Below are positions 53,621 through 60,419 of a DNA stretch of 64,000 nucleotides, in pieces (position 1 is the stretch's first letter; each line of letters starts with the position of its first letter). Origin of the DNA: Virgibacillus necropolis (GTDB taxonomy: Bacteria > Bacillota > Bacilli > Bacillales > Amphibacillaceae); contig NZ_CP022437.1 of assembly GCF_002224365.1 (NCBI RefSeq), forward strand, positions 744,001 to 808,000, in the 5' to 3' direction. The notes beneath the pieces are model-generated. The model was given only the letters and a program-made list of their open reading frames with translations. It had not been told where the DNA came from and did no database searches. A program made the translations under genes and the position numbers.

Positions 53621-54937
53621 ATGAACACAAATACAATTGAGAAGAAATATGCAAACTGGTCTGACGCATATGCTGATCCACAGTGGCTTATTCATGACCG
53701 GTTTGGATTATTCATCCATTTCGGTTTATACTCACCAGCTGCACGACATGAATGGTTTATGACGCACGAGAAAATTCATCCAAAAACGTACCAAAAATAT
53801 TTTGAACACTTTGAGCCAGACTTATTTGATGCAAAGGAATGGGCTAGAACTGCCAAAAAAGCAGGTATGAACTATTTCGTTATAACAACAAAGCATCATG
53901 AGGGATTTGCATTATGGGATACGAAGTTAAGTGATTATAAGGTGACAAATACACCGGTAAAACGGGATCTATTACGAGAAGTTATTGATGCCTTTCGGGA
54001 AGAAGGTTTAAAAGTAGGATTATATCATTCATTAATCGATTGGCATCACCCAGAATTTACGATTGATGGACTACATCCACAACGTGATGATGAAGACTTC
54101 AAATTAGAAAATGCGGATCGTGATATGAATAAATATTTGGAATTTATGCATGGGCAAGTTCGGGAACTACTGACAGATTATGGTCAAATTGATTATATGT
54201 GGTTTGATTTCTCATACCCACACCGTGACTTTGGATGGTCTAAAGGAAAAGGAGCAATGGATTGGCATTCTGAGAAGCTGGAGGAAATGGTACTAGATTT
54301 ACAGCCGAATATTCTTCTAAATGATCGACTTGACTTAAATCGTGGTGTTATAACTCCTGAACAATACCAACCAAGTGAGCCGGTTGAGAAGGATGGACTT
54401 CCAGTTATATGGGAAGCATGCCAAACGATGAATGGAACGTGGGGTTATCATCGCGATAATCTAGATTGGAAATCTACCGATACCCTCCTGAAAATGTTAA
54501 TTGATACGGTTTCAAAAAGTGGTAATTTTCTATTAAATGTCGGGCCAAATGGGCGTGGTGAATTTGATTATCGGTCAATTGAGCGGTTAGAAGAAATCGG
54601 AGAATGGATGAGATTACATTCCCGTTCAATTTATGGAACAAGACACAGTAAGTATAAAGCACCAGTAGACTGTCGCTATACGCAAAAAGGAAACCGTTTG
54701 TATCTTCATATCCATTCGTGGCCATTCCGGCATATTCATCTAGAAGGCTTAGCTGGAAAAATTAAATATGCGCAGCTACTTAACGATGCATCTGAGGTTT
54801 ATTTTAGAGAATTTGATCCTGAGGAAGTAATTACAAGTACGGAAACAAAGATTGATCGTAACTCAGTTGTTATAGACCTTCCAGTGCAAAAGCCAGAAGT
54901 AGCAATCCCTGTTATTGAGCTGTTTTTAAAAAGTTAA
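53621..54937 (+). CDS. GH29 alpha-L-fucosidase, copy 2
   Basis: The 438-residue cytoplasmic GH29 enzyme shows RFGLFIHFGLYSPAARHEW, FVITTKHHEGFALWD, GLKVGLYHSLIDW, the nucleophile Asp196 in YMWFDFSYP, and GNFLLNVGPNGRG. It differs clearly from copy 1 at 36650 (different spacing around the catalytic loop), so the two may cut different linkages, for example core alpha-1,6 against antennary alpha-1,3/4. It follows the fucose-dehydrogenase gene by 82 bases, with TTGGAGG before the ATG, and should supply fucose directly to the pathway. Confidence 0.92.
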   Translation: MNTNTIEKKYANWSDAYADPQWLIHDRFGLFIHFGLYSPAARHEWFMTHEKIHPKTYQKYFEHFEPDLFDAKEWARTAKKAGMNYFVITTKHHEGFALWDTKLSDYKVTNTPVKRDLLREVIDAFREEGLKVGLYHSLIDWHHPEFTIDGLHPQRDDEDFKLENADRDMNKYLEFMHGQVRELLTDYGQIDYMWFDFSYPHRDFGWSKGKGAMDWHSEKLEEMVLDLQPNILLNDRLDLNRGVITPEQYQPSEPVEKDGLPVIWEACQTMNGTWGYHRDNLDWKSTDTLLKMLIDTVSKSGNFLLNVGPNGRGEFDYRSIERLEEIGEWMRLHSRSIYGTRHSKYKAPVDCRYTQKGNRLYLHIHSWPFRHIHLEGLAGKIKYAQLLNDASEVYFREFDPEEVITSTETKIDRNSVVIDLPVQKPEVAIPVIELFLKS

Positions 54938-54973
54938 AAAACAAAAATATCATTCGTAAAGGAGTCACTTTAT

Positions 54974-55846
54974 ATGAAATTAGGATTAAGTACGTACAGT
55001 CTGCTAGACGCAATTAAGGCGGAAGAAATGGATGTTTTGGATGTCGTTCAATGGATTGCTGATAATGGCGGAGAACATATGGAAATTGTTCCATACGGAT
55101 TTACGTTAGTCGACAATTTAGAACTGGCCGATAAGGTACGTGATAAAGCAAAAGAAGTCGGAATCGAACTATCAAACTATTCGATGCCAGCAAATTTTGT
55201 TCAAGATACAGAGGAAGAATTCGAGACTGAGGTTGCCAGGTTGAAGGAGCACGTCGATCTCCTGGACCGGATGGGAATCAAACATATGCGTCACGATGTC
55301 ACCGCATTTACATTACCACCGGAAAAAATGACAATCGAATACTTTGAAAATAGTCTTCCGCAAATTATTGAAGGAAGTCGTCGTATTGCCGATTATGCTG
55401 CAGAGTTTGGGATAACAACAACAATCGAAAATCATGGTGTCGCTGTCCAGCATAGTGACCGCGTCCAGCGCGTAATACAAGCCGTTGACCGACCAAATTT
55501 TAAAACTACATTAGATATAGGAAACTTTATGTGTGTCGATGAAAACTCCATTGTTGGCGTAAAAAAGAACCTACCATATGCATCACTGGTTCACTTTAAG
55601 GATTTTTATTTCCGGCCGTACTATGAGAATCCCGGCGCAGGAAAATGGTTCAGAACATCAAACGGCAATTATTTAAGAGGCGCAATTGTCGGTCAGGGGG
55701 ATATTGAAATCAGAGAGATCGTTAAGCTTATCAAGGATTCCGGTTATGATGGGAATATTACATTGGAATTTGAAGGCATGGAAGAATGCAGGGAAGCATG
55801 TAAAATTGGGTTGGATAATTTGAGGCTTTTTTGGGAAGAAGTTTAA
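54974..55846 (+). CDS. Sugar phosphate isomerase/epimerase-like TIM barrel, copy 1
   Basis: This 290-residue AP-endonuclease-2-type barrel shows MKLGLSTYSLLDAI, GEHMEIVPYGF, MRHDVTAF, TTIENHGVAVQHSDR, TLDIGNFMCVDE, VHFKDFYFRPYY and LEFEGMEE. The conserved Glu, Asp, His and Glu metal ligands are in place. Families with this fold include epimerases, inosose dehydratases and lyases that open 3-keto-glycosides. It is closely related to the protein at 58353, and both are followed by Gfo/Idh/MocA genes. I read the pair as part of an oxidise-then-rearrange or oxidise-then-eliminate pathway, substrate unknown. AAAGGAG precedes the ATG. Confidence 0.8.
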   Translation: MKLGLSTYSLLDAIKAEEMDVLDVVQWIADNGGEHMEIVPYGFTLVDNLELADKVRDKAKEVGIELSNYSMPANFVQDTEEEFETEVARLKEHVDLLDRMGIKHMRHDVTAFTLPPEKMTIEYFENSLPQIIEGSRRIADYAAEFGITTTIENHGVAVQHSDRVQRVIQAVDRPNFKTTLDIGNFMCVDENSIVGVKKNLPYASLVHFKDFYFRPYYENPGAGKWFRTSNGNYLRGAIVGQGDIEIREIVKLIKDSGYDGNITLEFEGMEECREACKIGLDNLRLFWEEV

Positions 55847-55861
55847 TTTGATTGGGGTTTG

Positions 55862-55971
55862 TGTCACCCGAGTCTGGAGTGGGCTTCTCTCCCGAGTTAG
55901 GTGATGCGCGGCCCGAGTGGAGTGAGTTCTGTCCCGAGTTTGGTGAATTCTCTCCCGAGTTGGGGAGATAC
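55862..55971. repeat. 21-nt tandem repeats, family B, copy 2 (about five units)
   Basis: Four units of exactly 21 nt start at 55888, 55909, 55930 and 55951, preceded by one 26-nt unit at 55862. The consensus TCTCCCGAGTT, variable, GGTG, variable, TTC is that of 1733-1858. The block starts 15 bases after the stop of the isomerase gene. Confidence 0.85.
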
Positions 55972-56011
55972 CCACTGTTTACGTTATAATTTTTGAATTG
56001 AGGTGGATAAA

Positions 56012-56860
56012 TTGCTGAAAATAGCAGTAGTTGGAACGGGGTCGTTGAGTGAGGTCCATTTTCAAACATGGTCCCGGTTACAGAATGTGCAAGTAGAGCT
56101 TGTTGAAAATAAATCAACAGTTGATGTCGATATCATTGATTTGTGTGTACCTGTAGATGAGAGACCAGATTTCATCAGGGAGATCAATAAGGAAGGAATT
56201 CGTATTGTCTGTGAAACGGCACTTGCGACGAATGCGGAAGAGGCTTCTGCTTTAATTAAAAAATGTGATGAAGAGGACGTACATCTTTTTGTTGAAAATA
56301 GAAAGCGGTTTTCGCCTGAGTATGTTGATGCAAGGAACCAGGTGAGGGATGGACATATCGGAAAACCGGGAGTCATCAGACTTTCCAGCAGTGCCCCGCA
56401 TCCCGGTGATGAAAGTGACATTTTTTCCAGTCTGGGTGTACCTGAGTTTGATTGGTTGACTTGGACCTTTGGTAATGTAGAACGCGTGATGGCAAAACAC
56501 GTCAAAAAAGAACGCCTGGATGGATCGATAACCGAGCATGCGTTACTGTCACTTCGTTTGGAGGATCAGGCATTTGCTCATATTGATTTGTCCTGGGTGA
56601 ATGGGAAAAAAGAAACAAGCTTTGAGCTGACCGGTGATAATGGGATGCTTACCTATAATAGTGTAGAAAGCAATCCGATTCAGCTTTCCACGTCCTCCGA
56701 AGTACTTGATGAGGAAATTTTAATTAAAACACCTCTTCAGCGTATGTTGGAGCATGTTGTTGCAGGCAGGGGAAAAACTGGGCAATCCTTGCATGCCATT
56801 CAAATTGCCGATGTGGCACGACAATCAGCCGAAGCTGGCCAGCCTAAGGAGGTGCGCTAA
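56012..56860 (+). CDS. Gfo/Idh/MocA-family oxidoreductase, short form
   Basis: The 282-residue protein starts MLKIAVVGTGSLSEVHFQ at TTG 56012, six bases after GAGGTG; the in-frame GTG at 56003 is part of that ribosome site. After the Rossmann motif come DLCVPVDERPDF and VCETALATN, where the usual EKP is replaced by ETA. The catalytic Lys position is therefore changed. VIRLSSSAPHP, GVPEFDWLTWTFG and HIDLSWVNGKKE follow. It is about 50 residues shorter than typical members. A non-enzymatic or altered role is possible. One base separates its stop from the next ATG, so it is translated with the 56862 gene. Confidence 0.75.
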   Translation: MLKIAVVGTGSLSEVHFQTWSRLQNVQVELVENKSTVDVDIIDLCVPVDERPDFIREINKEGIRIVCETALATNAEEASALIKKCDEEDVHLFVENRKRFSPEYVDARNQVRDGHIGKPGVIRLSSSAPHPGDESDIFSSLGVPEFDWLTWTFGNVERVMAKHVKKERLDGSITEHALLSLRLEDQAFAHIDLSWVNGKKETSFELTGDNGMLTYNSVESNPIQLSTSSEVLDEEILIKTPLQRMLEHVVAGRGKTGQSLHAIQIADVARQSAEAGQPKEVR

Positions 56861-56861
56861 T

Positions 56862-57845
56862 ATGAAAGTGGGAATCATTAGTTTTGCTCACATGCATGCC
56901 TTTAGCTATGCGCAGTATTTGGTTCAACATCCTGATGCGGAACTAGCTGGAATCTGGGATGCGGATGAAGCGCGGGGAAGTGACGCGGCAGAACAATACG
57001 AGGCTACATTTTATTCGGATTTGGATGATCTTTTAAAGACAGGCATTGAAGCGGTAATTGTCTGTTCGGAAAATGCTAATCATAAGGAACATGTTATTAA
57101 AGCAGCAAGCTATCAAAAGCACATACTATGTGAAAAACCGATTGCAACCGAGGTAGAAGATGCGCAAGCAATGATTAAAACGTGTGAGGAAAATGAGGTT
57201 ATTTTGCAAGTAGCTTATCCAGTCCGGTTTGCGCCAGCTATTCAAAAGGTGAAATCTATTATTCAATCAGGAAAAATTGGTGAGGTAATTGCAGTGAATG
57301 CAACCAATCACGGTCAAATGCCTGGTGGCTGGTTCGTTGAAAAGAAACTATCGGGTGGCGGCTCGGCAACAGATCATATTGTCCACGTCATGGATTTGCT
57401 TAGGTGGATGTTGAAAGATGAAGTTAAAAGTGTCTATGCGGAATTTGATACACGATTCTATGATATTGATGTCGAGGACGCTGGGTTAGTCATGCTGGAG
57501 CTTGAATCCGGTGCCATTGTATCGATTGATCCGAGTTGGTCACGACCAAAGACATTTCCAATGTGGGGAGATGTCACGATGAAAATTTCTGGGACAGAAG
57601 GAACATTATCTGTCGATGCATTTAAACAGCATTCGGTTCTATACAATGATACGGATGGGAAGATTCAGCATCAACCTTGGTCTGAAGATATGGATGAAGC
57701 CTTAGTGAACGACTTTATCGATTGCGTGAAAACAAAAAGAGAGCCATCCATAACAGGAAAGGACGGCTTGCGGACACTAGAAGTGGTAAAAGCAGCCTAT
57801 GAATCTAACGAACGAAAAGAGACTGTTCAACTAAAACGTAATTAG
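56862..57845 (+). CDS. Gfo/Idh/MocA-family oxidoreductase
   Basis: The 327-residue protein opens MKVGIISFAHMHAFSYAQYL, an N terminus in which the usual GxGxxG is replaced by SFAHMH; it still has the family EKP (ILCEKPIATE). It continues with GGWFVEKKLSGGGSATDHIVHVMDLL (seen as SGGGSATDHIVHVMD), SIDPSWSRP and VNDFIDCVKT. The histidine-rich start is seen in a subset of the family. ATG 56862 follows AAGGAGGTG. It pairs with the 56012 gene and may form a two-subunit enzyme or two successive steps acting with the isomerase-like barrels. Confidence 0.82.
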   Translation: MKVGIISFAHMHAFSYAQYLVQHPDAELAGIWDADEARGSDAAEQYEATFYSDLDDLLKTGIEAVIVCSENANHKEHVIKAASYQKHILCEKPIATEVEDAQAMIKTCEENEVILQVAYPVRFAPAIQKVKSIIQSGKIGEVIAVNATNHGQMPGGWFVEKKLSGGGSATDHIVHVMDLLRWMLKDEVKSVYAEFDTRFYDIDVEDAGLVMLELESGAIVSIDPSWSRPKTFPMWGDVTMKISGTEGTLSVDAFKQHSVLYNDTDGKIQHQPWSEDMDEALVNDFIDCVKTKREPSITGKDGLRTLEVVKAAYESNERKETVQLKRN

Positions 57846-57849
57846 ATGA

Positions 57850-58330
57850 TAAGGCTGTTTTCGCATAGTTTGTTGCTAATATACCGTAGTTGATAAAAAC
57901 TGCGACATAAGTGCCTTGTTTGGTGGTTGGACAACCGTTCCGGAAATCCACTTCGCGCACCTTAGGGCTCGCGCTGAGCCTCCTCGCGAGCAGAAACCGC
58001 TCGCTGCGGGGTCTCAACGTCTTCGCTTTCTAAGCAGGAGTCTCCGTGGATTTCCTTCACTAGGGTTCTGCTTAACAATTTCAATTTACTTGGTTGCTTA
58101 TATCATACAGGCTGCCTGCAATTTGTGGCAGTTGATTGGAGCGGAGGACCGTTGACTCCTGCGGGAACAGCACGAGTCTGAAGACCCCGCAGGAAGTGGT
58201 TTTCTTCCGAGGAGGCTGAAGCCGTGCCCGCGGAAAGCAACGATCCGTAGCGGAAAACAACCTAGCGCATTACGTCGCAGTATATAATTTTTTTTGTCAA
58301 AAACAACAATATTTTAGAAGACAGCCTTAG
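57850..58330. repeat. Structured GC-rich interspersed element, two inverted cores
   Basis: AAGGCTGT (57851) and ACAGCCTT (58321-58328) are outer inverted ends, and ACTGCGAC (near 57898) with GTCGCAGT (ending near 58282) are inner ones. Between them lie two GC-rich cores in opposite directions, one around 57945-58060 and one around 58150-58255. Both contain GACTCCTGC and GAGGAGGCT and resemble the core at 17531. The element fills the 507-base gap between the 56862 and 58353 genes. It encodes nothing I can recognise. Confidence 0.7.
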
Positions 58331-58352
58331 ATAAAAAAGGGAGGGTTATCAG

Positions 58353-59219
58353 ATGAAGCTAGGAATGAGTTCGTACAGTTTAGTAAGAGCAATAAACTCA
58401 GGAGAAATGTCAATTTTGGATGTGATCGGGTGGACAGCGGATCAAGGTGGCGATCATATTGAGCTAGTTCCGATGGGGTATACATTGACAGACAATCCGG
58501 ATTTACTCGAAGCAATTCTTCAAAAAACGAAGGAAAAAGGAATTGAAATTTCCAACTATGCAATTGGTGCAGACTTTCTGCCAGCTAGTCAGGAGGAATT
58601 TGAACAGGAAATTGTACGTGTTAAAAAGGAAGTGGATATTGCCCATGCGCTTGGTGTCAAGCTTATGCGGCATGATGTTTCATTTAAGCCTCCACATGAA
58701 GCATCTACTCAGCAGTTTGAACAGGATTTACCAAGGTTAGTGGAAGCATGCCAGCAAATAGCTGATTATGCAGCACAATATGATATTGTAACAAGCATTG
58801 AAAATCATGGTTTTTATGTCCAGGCGAGCGATCGGATTCAGCGTCTGGTAAATGCTGTGGACCGGGCTAATTTTAAAACAACACTTGATACTGGTAATTT
58901 CTTATGTGTGGATGAGGATCCGGTAGCCGCAGTGAAGAAAAATATTTCAATTGCTTCCATGGTGCACATCAAAGATTTTTACCATCGGCGGGGTTCGACG
59001 TTTAACCCTGGTGAAGGCTGGTTCCAGACGACATCCGGGAATTATTTACGGGGAGCAATAAGTGGTCACGGAGATATTGATATAAAAGAGGTCATTAAAG
59101 TCATTAAACAATCGGGGTACGATGGGTATATCTCAATCGAATTCGAAGGGTTAGAAGAATGTAAACAAGGATCCAGAATTGGTTTGGACAATGTCCGGAG
59201 AATCTGGGAAGAAGTTTAA
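58353..59219 (+). CDS. Sugar phosphate isomerase/epimerase-like TIM barrel, copy 2
   Basis: The 288-residue paralogue of the 54974 protein shows MKLGMSSYSLVRAI, GDHIELVPMGYTL, LMRHDVSF, TSIENHGFYVQASDRIQRL, TLDTGNFLCVDEDP, VHIKDFYHRRG and IEFEGLEECK. All expected metal ligands are kept, and the metal site and length match copy 1. GGGAGG precedes the ATG. It is followed after 21 bases by a Gfo/Idh/MocA gene, echoing the arrangement after copy 1. The duplication with divergence suggests related but distinct substrates. Confidence 0.8.
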   Translation: MKLGMSSYSLVRAINSGEMSILDVIGWTADQGGDHIELVPMGYTLTDNPDLLEAILQKTKEKGIEISNYAIGADFLPASQEEFEQEIVRVKKEVDIAHALGVKLMRHDVSFKPPHEASTQQFEQDLPRLVEACQQIADYAAQYDIVTSIENHGFYVQASDRIQRLVNAVDRANFKTTLDTGNFLCVDEDPVAAVKKNISIASMVHIKDFYHRRGSTFNPGEGWFQTTSGNYLRGAISGHGDIDIKEVIKVIKQSGYDGYISIEFEGLEECKQGSRIGLDNVRRIWEEV

Positions 59220-59240
59220 ACAGGAAAAGAGGGTAACAAA

Positions 59241-60305
59241 ATGGGGAAAATAAAAGTTGGTGTGATTGGTGCAGGTTCTATTTCCGAAATGCACTTTGAG
59301 TCGTACAAAAACAATTGCGATGTGGAGATCTATGCGGTTTGCGATTTGAACGAAGAAAGAGCTCAGGAAAAAGCGGAAAAATATGGTGCAGAAAAATATT
59401 ATACAAACTATCAGGATTTGCTGGATAATCCGGAAGTTGATGCCGTAAGTATTTGCACATGGAATAATTCCCATGCGGAGATTTCCATAGCTGCTTTAAA
59501 CAGTGGGAAGCATGTGTTGGTTGAAAAACCATTATGTAAAACAGTCGAAGAGGCATATGAGATTGAAAAGGCTGCAAAAGTGAACAGTGGAAAGGTCATT
59601 CAAGTAGGATTCGTTCGGAGGTTCGGCACAAACACGAAGGTATTAAAGAGCTTTATTGAATCAGGTGATCTTGGTGAAATCTATTATGCAAAAGCATCTT
59701 GTCTCCGTGTTTTGGGTAATCCTGGTGGTTGGTTCTCCGATAAGGAACGATCAGGTGGCGGCCCATTAATTGATTTAGGTGTTCATGTCATTGATTTGTG
59801 CTGGTACCTCATGGGTAAACCAAAAGTCAAATCAGTCAGCGGAAACACATACAATAAATTGGGTAACCGCGCCAACGTCACCAACAAATCGTTCTATAAA
59901 GCTGCCGATTATGATCCAGAAAAAAATACAGTAGAGGATCTGGCCAATGCCATGATTCGATTCGAAAATGGGGCCTCATTAGTAATTGATACAAGCTATG
60001 CACTCCATGCGAAAGAAGAATCCATTAATGTGAATATTTTTGGTGATAAAGGTGGCGCGGAAATCGAACCTGCACTACAGATTTTCACAGAAAAAAATAA
60101 CACGATGTTAAATTCCACACCACAGATTGATTCATTATCATTTGACTTTGTGAAGGGTTTCCAGGATGAAATTAACCACTTTGTGTCTTGTGCCAAAGGG
60201 GAAACGGAAACAATTAGCCCTGTCCAGGATGGGGTAGAGATTATGAAAATATTGGCTGGTGTCTATGAATCTAGTGAAAAGGGTGCGGAAGTTCGCTTTG
60301 ATTAA
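59241..60305 (+). CDS. Gfo/Idh/MocA-family oxidoreductase, full-length
   Basis: The 354-residue protein has a complete Rossmann motif (VGVIGAGSISEMHFESY), NSGKHVLVEKPLCKT, VRRFGTNTKVLK, GNPGGWFSDKERSGGGPLIDLGVHVIDL (key: GGGPLIDLGVHVID with the catalytic Asp and His) and a C-terminal GFQDEINHFVSCAKG. It is the most canonical oxidoreductase of this cluster. It probably oxidises a sugar with NAD(P) for the neighbouring isomerase-like barrel. GAGGGTAAC precedes the ATG. GH85 begins 115 bases downstream and could be on the same transcript. Confidence 0.85.
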   Translation: MGKIKVGVIGAGSISEMHFESYKNNCDVEIYAVCDLNEERAQEKAEKYGAEKYYTNYQDLLDNPEVDAVSICTWNNSHAEISIAALNSGKHVLVEKPLCKTVEEAYEIEKAAKVNSGKVIQVGFVRRFGTNTKVLKSFIESGDLGEIYYAKASCLRVLGNPGGWFSDKERSGGGPLIDLGVHVIDLCWYLMGKPKVKSVSGNTYNKLGNRANVTNKSFYKAADYDPEKNTVEDLANAMIRFENGASLVIDTSYALHAKEESINVNIFGDKGGAEIEPALQIFTEKNNTMLNSTPQIDSLSFDFVKGFQDEINHFVSCAKGETETISPVQDGVEIMKILAGVYESSEKGAEVRFD

Positions 60306-60419
60306 GGGGGACAAAACCAAATAACTTGTTCATTATGACCATGCGCCCCACGCGAAGAATCGTTAAGAATGCCGGGAAGAGGCTTGTGAAAAGGAATAAT
60401 CCATAACAGAGGTGAACTG

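Noticed and set aside
56062-56505. Antisense open frame of 147 codons inside a Gfo/Idh/MocA gene
   Set aside because: No ribosome site and no recognisable domain; the plus-strand gene is well supported.
57916-58155. Plus-strand open frame of 79 codons in the GC-rich element
   Set aside because: It falls within the repeat cores, whose sequence is constrained by palindromes and not by codons.
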